From Aurantimonas endophytica (GTDB lineage: Bacteria; Pseudomonadota; Alphaproteobacteria; Rhizobiales; Rhizobiaceae), in assembly GCF_014196845.1 (NCBI RefSeq), contig NZ_JACIEM010000004.1:372001-436000 (forward strand): a stretch of 64,000 nucleotides of DNA, in the 5' to 3' direction. Positions within the stretch are counted from its first letter, which is position 1. Every line of letters starts with the position of its first letter. The notes under the pieces were generated by a model. The model worked only from the letters and a program-made list of their open reading frames with translations. It had not been told where the DNA came from and did not search any database. Below are positions 1 through 7,495 of this stretch, piece by piece. The position numbers and the translations under genes were made by a program.

Positions 1-1
1 C

Positions 2-577
2 CTGGAAGTGCGCGAGGACGCGCTGTTCGACGTCGCGGCGATCGAGCGGCTCAGGGTGCGGGCAGCGCCGGCGCTGCGGCGCATCGTCGTCGGCGTTGAT
101 CCGCCGGCGTCGTCGACGACGCGCTCGGACGCCTGCGGCATCGTCGCGGCGGGGCTGGCCGCGGACGGCACGATCTACATCCTCGCCGACGCGTCGGTGC
201 AGGGGGCGAAGCCGCATGTCTGGGCGAGCGCGGCGGTGACGCTGTTCGAGCGGCTGGAGGCCGACCGGATCGTCGCCGAGGTGAACCAGGGCGGCGACAT
301 GGTCGAGGCGGTGATCCGGGCGAGCGCACCGAACGTGCCGTTCCGCGCTGTCAGGGCGAGCCGCGGCAAATGGGTGCGCGCCGAGCCGGTGGCGGCGTTG
401 TACGAGCAGGGGCGGGTGCGGCACGCCGGGCGGTTCGCCGCACTCGAGGACGAGATGGCGGATTTCGGGCCGGATGGTCTGACGGGAGGGCGATCGCCGG
501 ACCGGCTGGACGCGCTCGTCTGGGCGGTGACGGCGCTGATGGGGCCGGTGCGCGAGCCGCGGGTGAGGGGGTTGTGA
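2..577 (+). CDS. GTA large terminase subunit, C-terminal part (5' end outside window)
   Basis: This is the nuclease end of a phage-type large terminase, the motor that cuts and packages DNA into GTA capsids (ORFg2 in Rhodobacter capsulatus). The frame is open to the left edge (Leu-Glu-Val precede the first GTG), so the ATPase domain lies outside the window. What remains is an RNase H-like nuclease: an acidic residue in VVGVDPPASS, a second in IVAEVNQGGD and a third in DRLDALVWAV fit the metal-binding triad of the family. The identity rests on these motifs and on the portal, protease and capsid genes that follow. Unusually, about 640 bp of unrelated sequence separates it from the portal gene. 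Confidence 0.9.
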   Translation: MEVREDALFDVAAIERLRVRAAPALRRIVVGVDPPASSTTRSDACGIVAAGLAADGTIYILADASVQGAKPHVWASAAVTLFERLEADRIVAEVNQGGDMVEAVIRASAPNVPFRAVRASRGKWVRAEPVAALYEQGRVRHAGRFAALEDEMADFGPDGLTGGRSPDRLDALVWAVTALMGPVREPRVRGL

Positions 578-625
578 GGGAGGCGCGGACCGAAGGCTTG
601 CACGGCCTTGTTCGCGGGCTTCCGA

Positions 626-724
626 TCAGAAGAAGCCGAACACGAACAGCAGCACGAGCGTGATCAGCACCGAGACGACGATCGAGCCGAGACAGCCGAG
701 GCCGTTGGAAAAGAAGAAGAACAT
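626..724 (-). CDS. 32-residue single-pass membrane protein
   Basis: A short frame opposite to the GTA genes encodes 32 residues that start MFFFFSNGLGCLGS and continue as an uninterrupted hydrophobic stretch ending FGFF before TGA. It would be one transmembrane helix with a tiny charge-free N-terminus. From memory, short proteins with this MFFFF...LGCLGS opening recur in Rhizobiales, but no function is known to me. No strong ribosome binding site is visible on the minus strand. It is too short for ordinary gene callers. The call rests on composition and the recalled family resemblance. Confidence 0.6.
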   Translation of the reverse strand: MFFFFSNGLGCLGSIVVSVLITLVLLFVFGFF

Positions 725-800
725 CGGCTGGGATCCGGGAGGAGTGACGAGCCGCTAACGGCGCGGCCGGCGGGTCGTTCCGTCGGGCGGCGGCGATCGT

Positions 801-935
801 ACCCCTCTCTTGCGATTTCTATCGTTTAGCACCTGCGGCGCTAAGCCGATGAAATCGCTTTCTCTCCCTCAAGGGGAGAGAGGGAGCAAATCCGGGAAGC
901 GAAGCAGAGGCGTCGGCGGCAGGCAAGAGAGGGGT
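801..935. repeat. Palindromic intergenic repeat, copy 1, with 12-bp inverted ends
   Basis: The element begins ACCCCTCTCTTG (801-812) and ends with the exact reverse complement CAAGAGAGGGGT (924-935). Inside are further inverted pairs, GCGATTTC/GAAATCGC and GCGCC/GGCGC-type arms, so the transcript could fold into a long hairpin. About 85 bases from 799 are repeated almost exactly at 976. It resembles the REP/RIME-like or MITE-like palindromes common between genes in Rhizobiales. Confidence 0.7.
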
Positions 936-975
936 GTGAGCGCTGCTGTCGGGCGCTGAGCTGCGCGGAAGCCGG

Positions 976-1061
976 GTACCCCTCTCTTGCGATTTCTATC
1001 GTTTAGCGCCTGCGGCGCCAAGCCGATGAAATCGCTTTCTCCCCCTCAAGGGGGGAGAGGG
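976..1061. repeat. Palindromic intergenic repeat, copy 2 (partial)
   Basis: This copy matches 799-884 with only a few substitutions (for example TAGCGCC instead of TAGCACC, and GGGGGGAGAGGG instead of GGGGAGAGAGGG). It keeps the GCGATTTC/GAAATCGC arms but lacks the inverted right end seen in copy 1. Two copies this close suggest tandem insertion or duplication of a mobile palindrome. Confidence 0.7.
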
Positions 1062-1152
1062 CGCGCCGGGTCGGCGGTGATCTGTCGACATCCTGGCCAA
1101 GGCGCCTGAGCGCCGGCCGGGCTGCCGCAGATCCATCTGAGACCATCACCAA

Positions 1153-1174
1153 CCTCGCTGCGGCGGGGTTTTTT
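1153..1174 (+). terminator. Rho-independent terminator upstream of the GTA portal gene
   Basis: The stem CCTCGC (1153-1158) pairs with GCGGGG (1163-1168) around a four-base loop and is followed by six T residues (1169-1174). It would stop rightward transcription from the terminase region 44 bp before the portal start codon, so portal and later genes would need their own promoter or antitermination. Confidence 0.6.
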
Positions 1175-1217
1175 GTTACCCCCATGACGCCGCGTCGGCG
1201 AGCCATCGGAGATCCTC

Positions 1218-2426
1218 ATGCGCCTGAAGACGACGATCGCCGGGTGGTTCGGCGGCGGGAGCGACGACGTGCGGCCGGCGGGGCCCCACGAGCAGAAGGC
1301 GGTGGCGGTGGCGGGGGGCACGCTGGTGTTTTCGGGCGTTGGGGAGGAGGGGGCGTGGCGGGAGAAGGGGTATGCGGCGCTGGCGCGGTCGGGGTTCATG
1401 CAGAACCCGGTCGTGTATCGCTCGGTGCGGCTGATCGCCGAGAGCGCGGCGGCGATCCCGACGGTGCTCTATGACGGAGGGGAGGAGGTGGCGGGCCATC
1501 CGATCATCGAGCTCTTGCGCCGGCCGAATGCGTCGAGCGACGGGGCGGCGCTGATCGAGGCGCTGTGCGGGCATCTGCTTTTGTCGGGCAATGCGTATCT
1601 GGAGGCGGCGGGACTGGAGGGCGAGGTTCAGGCGCTGCATGCGCTGCGGCCGGACCGGATCCGCATCGTCGAGGGCCAGGACGGCTGGCCGGAGGCCTAC
1701 GAATACCGCGCCGGGGCGGCACTGCGGCGGATCGCGGCGGAGACGGGGAGCGAGCGGCCGTCGCGGCTGTTGCATTTGCGGCTGTTCCATCCGCTGGCGG
1801 ATCTGACCGGCTACGCGCCGCTGGCGGCGGCGCAGGCGGCGCTGGAGCTGCATAATGCGGCATCGCGCTGGAACAAGTCGCTGCTCGACAATTCCGCGCG
1901 GCCCTCCGGCGCGCTGGTCTACCAGCCGGGCGATGGCGGCAATCTGTCGCCGGAGCAGTTCGAGCGGCTGAAGGCCGAGCTCGACAGCGGCTATTCCGGG
2001 CCGGCACGGGCCGGGCGGCCGATGCTCCTGGAAGGCGGGCTCGACTGGAAGGCGATGGCGCTGTCGCCCAAGGACATGGATTTCGTCGAGGCGCGCAACG
2101 GCGCGGCGCGCGACATCGCGCTCGCCTTCGGCGTGCCGCCGATGCTGCTCGGGATCCCCGGCGACCTCACCTACGCGAACTATGCCGAGGCGAACCGGGC
2201 GTTCTTCCGCCTGACCGTGCTGCCGCTGATCACCCGGCTGGCCGGAGCGATCGGCGACTGGCTGGGCGGGCACTTCGAGGCACCAAGCCTGCGGCTTTCG
2301 GTCGATCTCGACCGCGTGGAGGGGCTGAGCGCCGAGCGCGAGGCGCGCTGGGACCGGGTGGCGGCGGCCGACTTCCTGTCGCGGGCCGAGAAGCGCGAGG
2401 CGGTCGGCTACGGCGCCGAGGGCTGA
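1218..2426 (+). CDS. GTA portal protein (HK97 family)
   Basis: The 402-residue product is the dodecameric portal through which DNA enters the capsid (ORFg3). It shows the usual features of HK97-type portals: an N-terminal FMQNPVVYRSVRLIAES helix, the SGNAYLEA segment near residue 120, and the DMDFVEARN...AFGVPPMLLGIPGDLTYANY region near residues 290-320. Length is normal for GTA portals. The ATG has a GGAG ribosome binding site about ten bases upstream. It is the first gene after a terminator and a repeat-rich gap and begins the collinear head-gene run. Confidence is high from motif and context together. Confidence 0.95.
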   Translation: MRLKTTIAGWFGGGSDDVRPAGPHEQKAVAVAGGTLVFSGVGEEGAWREKGYAALARSGFMQNPVVYRSVRLIAESAAAIPTVLYDGGEEVAGHPIIELLRRPNASSDGAALIEALCGHLLLSGNAYLEAAGLEGEVQALHALRPDRIRIVEGQDGWPEAYEYRAGAALRRIAAETGSERPSRLLHLRLFHPLADLTGYAPLAAAQAALELHNAASRWNKSLLDNSARPSGALVYQPGDGGNLSPEQFERLKAELDSGYSGPARAGRPMLLEGGLDWKAMALSPKDMDFVEARNGAARDIALAFGVPPMLLGIPGDLTYANYAEANRAFFRLTVLPLITRLAGAIGDWLGGHFEAPSLRLSVDLDRVEGLSAEREARWDRVAAADFLSRAEKREAVGYGAEG

Positions 2427-2525
2427 GAGTTTCGGGCGCGAACGGGCGCAACCGGGCGCGCAAAAAAGGAGCGGCGCCAGAGGCACCGCTGAAAAATTCG
2501 ACATCAAAATCAGGACGGAACGACC

Positions 2526-2594
2526 ATGCGGCGAGGCTGGGCGAATGTCAATCCGCGGCGGCGAGCCGCCGTGCGGAGGGAGAGGCAGCGATGA
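2526..2594 (+). CDS. Possible 22-residue basic peptide, coupled to next gene
   Basis: A short frame starts MRRGWANVNPRRR, ends RRERQR, and stops in an ATGA overlap with the following DUF6107-type gene. Ten of 22 residues are arginine. The tight overlap suggests translational coupling, either as a real tiny GTA protein or as a leader that delivers ribosomes to the next start codon. An AGGACGGA stretch lies upstream, but it is a poor ribosome binding site. There is no recognisable domain, so existence of the peptide is uncertain. Confidence 0.3.
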   Translation: MRRGWANVNPRRRAAVRRERQR

Positions 2595-2932
2595 GCCCCG
2601 AGCCGGCGACGGCCCTGGCGCTGTGGCTGTCGAAGCTCGTCGGCGCGATTGCCGGGTCGGCGATCTCGGTGGCGTATCTGCTGCCGCGCGGGCGGCGCGA
2701 GGCAGCGACGCGGTTTCTCACCGGGATCGTCACGGGCCTGGTCTTCGGCCCGCCCGTGGGACTGATCCTGGCGGAACGCATGCGCATCGACGACAGCCTG
2801 ACGGCCATCGAGCTGGCACTGATCGGCTCGGCCGTCGCCAGCCTCTGCGCCTGGTGGGGTCTCGGCGTGCTGCAGCGCTTCGCCGAGAGCCTGTTCCGGG
2901 CCCGGCCCGGGACCGGCGGAGGCGAGAAATGA
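2591..2932 (+). CDS. DUF6107-type small membrane protein in the GTA cluster
   Basis: The 113-residue protein has two hydrophobic segments (about residues 14-35 and 44-62) and a third near 74-95, with an arginine-rich loop PRGRREAATRF between the first two and a charged tail. It sits where R. capsulatus GTA has the small ORFg3.5, between portal and prohead protease. From memory it resembles the DUF6107 family found at this spot in Rhizobiales; its role is unknown. The start has a strong GGAGGGAGAGG ribosome binding site, and the stop overlaps the protease start by four bases. Confidence 0.75.
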   Translation: MSPEPATALALWLSKLVGAIAGSAISVAYLLPRGRREAATRFLTGIVTGLVFGPPVGLILAERMRIDDSLTAIELALIGSAVASLCAWWGLGVLQRFAESLFRARPGTGGGEK

Positions 2933-3426
2933 GCACCCGTGCGGCGGTATTGCCCCTGGGCGAGCCGGCGGCGGCGATCCGCGGCTATGCGGCGCTGTTC
3001 GGGGACACCGACTCGGCCGGCGATCTGATCGAGCCCGGCGCCTTCGGCGCTTCGGTGCGCCGTCGTGGCACCGGCGGCATCCGCATGCTCTGGCAGCACG
3101 ATCCGGCGCGGCCGATCGGGGTCTGGACCGAGATCCGCGAGGATCGGGAAGGGCTCTACGTCGAAGGCCGGCTGGCGCTCGGCACCCAGGCGGGGCGCGA
3201 GGCGGCCGAGCTGGTCGCCGCCGGTGCGCTGGACGGGCTGTCGATCGGCTTTCGGCCGCGCCTGGCCCGCCGCGGCGTCGGCGCGACGCGCCGGCGGCTG
3301 GTGACCATCGACCTCTGGGAGATCTCGCTGGTGACCTTCCCGATGCACGACCGGGCGCGACTGATCGCGCCCGCCTTCCGCCGCCCGGCGATCGCCCGAG
3401 CGCGGCCATCCCTCATCGCCAACTGA
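2929..3426 (+). CDS. GTA prohead protease (HK97 family)
   Basis: The 165-residue product matures the capsid by removing the scaffolding arm of the major capsid protein (ORFg4). Family marks include GYAALFGDTDSAGDLIEPGAF near the N-terminus, the histidine in MLWQHDPARPIGVW (about residue 53), and the serine-bearing LDGLSIGFRP region near residue 105, followed by LWEISLVTFPM. The ATG lies in a four-base overlap with the preceding gene, which makes this start more likely than longer in-frame extensions. The capsid gene follows after 16 bp. Confidence 0.95.
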   Translation: MSTRAAVLPLGEPAAAIRGYAALFGDTDSAGDLIEPGAFGASVRRRGTGGIRMLWQHDPARPIGVWTEIREDREGLYVEGRLALGTQAGREAAELVAAGALDGLSIGFRPRLARRGVGATRRRLVTIDLWEISLVTFPMHDRARLIAPAFRRPAIARARPSLIAN

Positions 3427-3442
3427 CAGAACGGAGACAAGC

Positions 3443-4693
3443 ATGAACGAGTTCTCTCCCGCCGCCCCGGTGACCAAGGCGGCGACGCCGGGCGCCCGCG
3501 ACTCCTTCGACGACTTCATGGAGGCGTTCGAGGGGTTCCGCGAGGCCAATGACGAGCGCCTTAGCGCCATCGAGAAGCGCATGAGTGCCGACGTGCTGAC
3601 CGAGGAGAAGGTCGAGCGCATCGGCCGGGCGCTCGACGAGCAGGAGAGGCGCATGGAGCGCCTGGCGCTGAAGCAGCTGCGCCCGCCGCTCGCCGGCAAC
3701 GAAGGCGGCGGCCGGGCGCTGCCCAGCGAGCGCAAGCAGGCCTTCGAGCGCTATGTGCGGGCCGGCGACGAGCGCGACCTGCGGCGGCTGGAAGAAAAGG
3801 CGATGTCCAGCCTGACCGGGGCGGATGGCGGCTTCCTGGTGCCGGACGAGACCGAGACGGAGATCGGAAGGCGCCTGGCGGCGATCTCGCCGATCCGCTC
3901 GATCGCCTCGGTCCGCACGGTCTCGGCTGCGGTGCTGAAGAAGCCCTTCGCGATCACCGGGGCGCAGACCGGCTGGGTCGGCGAGACCGAGGCGCGGCCG
4001 CAGACGACGGCGCCGCAATTGGCGGAGCTGAGCTTCCCGACGATGGAGCTCTACGCCATGCCGGCGGCGACCAATGCGCTGCTCGACGATGCGGCGGTGG
4101 ATATCGACCGCTGGATCGGCGAGGAGGTGGAGCAGGCCTTCGCCGCGCAGGAGAGCGCCGCCTTCGTCTCGGGCGACGGGGTGAACAAGCCGGCGGGCTT
4201 CATGACCGTGCCGACGGTGGACGAGGCGGCCTGGGCGTGGGGCTCGGTCGGCACGATCGCTTCCGGCGCGAATGGCGGCTTTGCGCCGGACACGGCGGCG
4301 GACGTGCTGATCGACCTCGTCTATGCGCTGAAGGCCGGTTACCGGCAGAACGCCAGCTTCGTGATGAACCGGCGCACGCAGGCGGCGCTGCGCAAGATCA
4401 AGGATGCCGACGGCAACTATCTCTGGCAGCCCCCGGCGAGCGCCGGGGCGCGGGCGACGCTGATGGGCTTCCCCATGGTCGAGGCCGAGGACATGCCGGA
4501 CATGGCGGCGGGATCGAAGGCGATCGCCTTCGGCGATTTCGCGCGGTTCTATCTGATCGTCGACCGGCAGGGCGTGCGCGTCCTGCGCGACCCGTATTCG
4601 GCCAAGCCCTACGTCCTCTTCTACACGACCAAGCGGGTCGGCGGCGGGGTGCAGGACTTCGACGCCGCCAAGTTCCTCGAGTTCTCCGCCTGA
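3443..4693 (+). CDS. GTA major capsid protein (HK97 fold)
   Basis: The 416-residue protein forms the capsid shell (ORFg5). The first 110 or so residues are charged and helical (EKRMSADVLTEEKVERIGRA), as expected for the scaffolding delta domain removed by the protease. The HK97 capsid core follows, beginning near SLTGADGGFLVPDETE and including ELYAMPAATNALLDDA, FVSGDGVNKPAGF and the C-terminal KPYVLFYTTKRVGGGVQDFDA. Length and order match GTA capsids. A GGAG ribosome binding site precedes the ATG. Confidence 0.96.
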   Translation: MNEFSPAAPVTKAATPGARDSFDDFMEAFEGFREANDERLSAIEKRMSADVLTEEKVERIGRALDEQERRMERLALKQLRPPLAGNEGGGRALPSERKQAFERYVRAGDERDLRRLEEKAMSSLTGADGGFLVPDETETEIGRRLAAISPIRSIASVRTVSAAVLKKPFAITGAQTGWVGETEARPQTTAPQLAELSFPTMELYAMPAATNALLDDAAVDIDRWIGEEVEQAFAAQESAAFVSGDGVNKPAGFMTVPTVDEAAWAWGSVGTIASGANGGFAPDTAADVLIDLVYALKAGYRQNASFVMNRRTQAALRKIKDADGNYLWQPPASAGARATLMGFPMVEAEDMPDMAAGSKAIAFGDFARFYLIVDRQGVRVLRDPYSAKPYVLFYTTKRVGGGVQDFDAAKFLEFSA

Positions 4694-4762
4694 CGGATCG
4701 GCCGATCGCGACGAGAGGCCGGGCGACGGCGCCCGGCCGGCATTTCATGCGGGGAGACGAAA

Positions 4763-5323
4763 ATGACGACGACGATCGATCTCGGCGGCGGCGTCGAGCC
4801 GGTGACGCTCGACGAGGCCAAGAGCTGGTGCCGGATCGAGCGCGACGACGAGGACGGGCTGATCGGCGACCTGATCCGCGCGGCGCGCCAGGGCATCGAG
4901 GCGATGACCGGGCTGGTGTTGGCGAAGCGGGTGTTCCGCCTGGCGCTGGACGATGTGCCGGCGCATGGCTGGATCGAGACGACGCGGCCGCCGCTGGTGG
5001 GGATCGTCGCGATCACCGCCTACGGACCGGGAGGCGAGCCGATGAGCTTTGCCCCCGACGAGGCGATCGTCGAGCGGGCGCTGGGGCTGGAGGCGATCAG
5101 GCTGTCGCCGGCGGTGCGGGCGGCGGCGGCGAACGGCGTCGAGGTGGATTTCGAGGCGGGCTACGGCGAAGGGGCGGTGCCGGAGAAAATCCGCGTCGCG
5201 CTCCGGATGATCGTCGCGGCGTCGTATGAGCTGCGGGCGGCGGTCGATCCGCAGCTGCAGCCGGCGGCGATCCCGGCGCGGGCGGCGTCGCTGCTGGCGC
5301 CCTATCGGCGGGTTTCGCTCTGA
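4763..5323 (+). CDS. GTA head-tail connector protein (gp6-like)
   Basis: The 186-residue product matches the phage gp6-like connector family (ORFg6), which forms a ring under the portal. Recognisable features are EPVTLDEAKSWCRIE at the N-terminus, the helix LIRAARQGIEAMTGLVL and the strand ETTRPPLVGIVAITAYG. The C-terminal half ends LAPYRRVSL, typical of the family. It is preceded by a GGGGAGA ribosome binding site, and its TGA overlaps the next ATG by one base, so it is translated as part of a coupled set. Confidence 0.85.
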   Translation: MTTTIDLGGGVEPVTLDEAKSWCRIERDDEDGLIGDLIRAARQGIEAMTGLVLAKRVFRLALDDVPAHGWIETTRPPLVGIVAITAYGPGGEPMSFAPDEAIVERALGLEAIRLSPAVRAAAANGVEVDFEAGYGEGAVPEKIRVALRMIVAASYELRAAVDPQLQPAAIPARAASLLAPYRRVSL

Positions 5324-5655
5324 TGGCGCCGCTGTTTCTCGATCCCTCGCTCCTGAGGAAGCGCCTGTCTCTGCAGGAGGCGGTGCTGACGCCGGACGGC
5401 GCGGGCGGTGCGTCGGAGGAATGGGTCGAACTGCGGGAGATCTCGGCGCATGTCGAGCCGGTGGCGGCGCGGGATCGCGAGCGCTTCGACAGTCGCGAGG
5501 CGACGATCACCCACCGGGTGATCTGCCGGGCGACGCCGGAGGTGACGCGCGGGCGGTCGTTCCGGCTCGGCGAGCGGCGGCTGATGATCCGGTCGGTGCA
5601 CGATCCGCACGAGACCGGCCGGTACCTGGTCTGCCGCTGCGAGGAGGCGGCCTGA
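5323..5655 (+). CDS. GTA head closure / head-tail adaptor (ORFg7)
   Basis: This 110-residue protein fits the head-tail adaptor family of GTAs and siphophages: RKRLSLQEAVLTPDGAGG at the start, WVELREISAHVEP in the middle and RLGERRLMIRSVHD near the end. It would close the connector after packaging. It overlaps its neighbours by one base on both sides (TGATG junctions), showing tight translational coupling with the connector gene and the small gene downstream. Confidence 0.85.
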   Translation: MAPLFLDPSLLRKRLSLQEAVLTPDGAGGASEEWVELREISAHVEPVAARDRERFDSREATITHRVICRATPEVTRGRSFRLGERRLMIRSVHDPHETGRYLVCRCEEAA

Positions 5656-5858
5656 TGCGGATCGACGTGCGGGTCGCTGTGCCCCGGCTGCGGCCGGTTC
5701 TGCCGGCGAACGCGGCGGCGCTGCAGGAGCGGCTTCGGACGGTACGGGCGCTGATCGGCGGGGCGCCGCTGCCGCGGACCTCGCTTCTCCGTCGGGCTGT
5801 CGCCGGGATGGCGTCAGCCGAGGCGGAGTCGCGGAGGGAAGGGCCGGAGAGCCTGTGA
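5655..5858 (+). CDS. Small basic protein of unknown function in the GTA cluster
   Basis: A 67-residue, arginine- and leucine-rich protein starting MRIDVRVAVPRLRPVLP. The ATG overlaps the preceding stop (TGATG), the same coupling used by the genes before it, which is the main reason to believe it is translated. I recognise no domain. The R. capsulatus cluster has no equivalent between ORFg7 and ORFg8, so this is a lineage-specific addition or a decayed gene. The next gene begins 131 bp later, after an AT-richer spacer. Confidence 0.55.
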   Translation: MRIDVRVAVPRLRPVLPANAAALQERLRTVRALIGGAPLPRTSLLRRAVAGMASAEAESRREGPESL

Positions 5859-5989
5859 CCCCGCGCAAGCGGAACCACCGACGCGGGTGTTACGAAAATT
5901 TCAGAAAATTTGCGGTGTCGGTCTCTTTCCCCGCGCGGCGATCAACGTATCTTACAGCGCATAACGGAACGCGAGCGAGGATGGTGGAC

Positions 5990-6400
5990 ATGGCGCATCC
6001 GAGCGCAGAACTGCAGAGTGCGATCTTCCAGACCCTGACCTCGGATCCGGGCCTGACGGCGCTGCTCGGCGGTCCGAAGGTCTTCGACCGGCGGCCCGAG
6101 CAGGCGAAGTTTCCCTATCTGACCCTCGGACGCACCGCGGTGGTCGACTGGTCGACCGGTACCGAGGACGGCGCCGAGCACATACTGACCCTGCATGTCT
6201 GGGCCAAAGGTGGCGGCAAGCAGGAAACCTACGAGATCATGGACAAGGTGGTCGAGCGGCTGAACAACACGTCGATGGCGCTCGAAGGCCACCACCTGAT
6301 CAATCTCCAGCTGCAATTCGCCGAGGCGCGGCGCGAGCCGGAATCGACGGCCTATCACGGCATATTGCGGTTCCGGGCGGTGACCGAACCGGTCGCCTGA
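5990..6400 (+). CDS. GTA tail terminator-like protein, DUF3168 (ORFg8)
   Basis: The 136-residue product matches the DUF3168 family, which caps the tail tube in GTAs and lambda-like tails. Typical stretches are ELQSAIFQTLTSDPGLTALL near the N-terminus, PYLTLGRTAVVDWSTGTEDG and LTLHVWAKGGGKQE in the middle, and YHGILRFRAVTEP at the end. The ATG at 5990 is chosen because a GAGG lies nine bases upstream; an ATG at 5981 is in frame but has that sequence right against it. A terminator follows at 6453. Confidence 0.9.
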   Translation: MAHPSAELQSAIFQTLTSDPGLTALLGGPKVFDRRPEQAKFPYLTLGRTAVVDWSTGTEDGAEHILTLHVWAKGGGKQETYEIMDKVVERLNNTSMALEGHHLINLQLQFAEARREPESTAYHGILRFRAVTEPVA

Positions 6401-6452
6401 CCGACGGGCGCCGACGGCGCCCAGCGAGCATCACATTTCAGCACGACCTCCA

Positions 6453-6477
6453 GGCGGCCCATCGGGCCGCCTTTTTT
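6453..6477 (+). terminator. Rho-independent terminator between GTA head and tail genes
   Basis: GGCGGCCC (6453-6460) pairs perfectly with GGGCCGCC (6464-6471) around an ATC loop, followed by six T residues. It lies between ORFg8 and the major tail gene and should reduce transcription into the tail module unless read through. Confidence 0.8.
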
Positions 6478-6516
6478 CATGGCCGGTGCGCCGGCACCGC
6501 GACGAGGATCTTCGAG

Positions 6517-6930
6517 ATGGTGGCCCAGAAAGGCAAGGACCTGCTCCTGAAGGTGGACGAGGCCGGCAATGGCGGCTTCGTCACTTTGGCGGGGCTCAGG
6601 ACGCGGCGGATCGCCTTCAATGCCGAGACGGTGGACATCACCGACGCCGAGAGCGCCGGGCGCTGGCGCGAGCTTCTGGGAGGGGCCGGGGTGCAGCGCG
6701 CGTCGCTGTCGGGCTCGGGCATCTTCAAGGACGCGGCCTCGGACGCCGCCTTGCGGCAGATCTTCTTTGCGTCGCGCGTCGCGCCGTTCCAGGCGGTGAT
6801 CCCCGATTTCGGCACGATCACCGGGCCGTTTCAGGTGACGGCGCTGGAATATGGCGGCGAGCACAATGGCGAGGTGACGTTTGAGGCGACACTGGAATCG
6901 GCCGGCGCGCTGGTCTTCGCGGCGCTCTGA
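6517..6930 (+). CDS. GTA major tail tube protein (TP901-1 family, ORFg9)
   Basis: The 137-residue protein is the tail tube subunit. It opens with MVAQKGKDLLLKVDEAGNG and contains the family's TLAGLRTRRIAFNAETVDIT and GAGVQRASLSGSGIF stretches, with EYGGEHNGEVTFEATLES near the end. Length is typical for GTA ORFg9. A GAGGA about ten bases upstream supports the ATG. It is the first gene after a strong terminator, and its stop is one base before the ORFg10 ATG. Confidence 0.93.
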   Translation: MVAQKGKDLLLKVDEAGNGGFVTLAGLRTRRIAFNAETVDITDAESAGRWRELLGGAGVQRASLSGSGIFKDAASDAALRQIFFASRVAPFQAVIPDFGTITGPFQVTALEYGGEHNGEVTFEATLESAGALVFAAL

Positions 6931-6931
6931 G

Positions 6932-7270
6932 ATGGCGGTGAACCGGCGGCGCGGCGAGGTATCCGCGATCATCGACGGCCAAGAGCGGACGCTCTGCCTG
7001 ACGCTCGGGGCACTGGCGGAGCTGGAGGACAGTTTCGCCGCCGACAATCTCGCCGACCTTGCAGAACGCTTCGGCGCAGGCAGGCTCTCGGCGCGCGACC
7101 TGATCCGCATCCTCAGCGCAGGGCTTCGCGGCGCGGGCGAGAGCGCGAGCGAGGCCGAGGTGGCCGCGATGCGCATCGAGGACGGCGCGGCGGGGGCGGC
7201 GCGGGTCGCGGCGGAACTGCTGACCGCGGCGTTCGGCGCGCCGGAGGAGAGCGCCGCCGCAAACCCTTGA
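6932..7270 (+). CDS. GTA gp10 family tail assembly protein (ORFg10)
   Basis: The 112-residue product matches the GTA-gp10 family: RGEVSAIIDGQERTLCLTLGALAELED at the N-terminus, then LADLAERFGAGRLSARDLIRIL and a C-terminal acidic helix region. By position it is the first of the paired tail assembly chaperone genes found between tail tube and tape measure genes. The ATG follows the preceding stop by one base, and its own TGA lies inside a TTGA overlap with the next gene. Confidence 0.9.
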   Translation: MAVNRRRGEVSAIIDGQERTLCLTLGALAELEDSFAADNLADLAERFGAGRLSARDLIRILSAGLRGAGESASEAEVAAMRIEDGAAGAARVAAELLTAAFGAPEESAAANP

Positions 7271-7485
7271 GTGCCGCGCCGGCGGAGGGCGCCGCCGGCG
7301 CGGCGTTTCCCTGGGACGCGGCGATGGCGGCGGGGCTCGGCCATCTGCGGCTTTCTCCGCGCGACTTCTGGGCGATGACGCCGCGCGAACTCGCGGCGGC
7401 GCTGGGGCCCGTAGGGGCGCAGACTTTGCAGCCGCCGCGGCGCGACGAACTGGCGGCGCTGATCCGGCAATTTCCCGACCGTTGA
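7267..7485 (+). CDS. GTA tail assembly chaperone, rcc01693-like (ORFg10.1)
   Basis: The 72-residue product contains FPWDAAMAAGLGHLRLSP and DFWAMTPRELAAALGP, the hallmark of the small rcc01693-type phage tail assembly chaperones. It probably works with gp10 on the tape measure protein. The frame has no usable ATG near its beginning; translation most likely starts at TTG 7267, which overlaps the ORFg10 stop by four bases (TTGA), an unusual start made plausible by coupling. Confidence 0.85.
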   Translation: MSAAPAEGAAGAAFPWDAAMAAGLGHLRLSPRDFWAMTPRELAAALGPVGAQTLQPPRRDELAALIRQFPDR

Positions 7486-7495
7486 GAGATGACCC

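Larger units (their letters stand above)
725..1217. other. Intergenic insertion between terminase and portal genes
   Basis: This stretch of almost 500 bp has no convincing gene. It holds two related palindromic repeats (801-935 and 976-1061) and, close to the portal gene, a terminator hairpin (1153-1174). The remaining sequence shows no recognised motif. In the R. capsulatus GTA, terminase and portal are adjacent, so this looks like added DNA. Confidence 0.7.
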
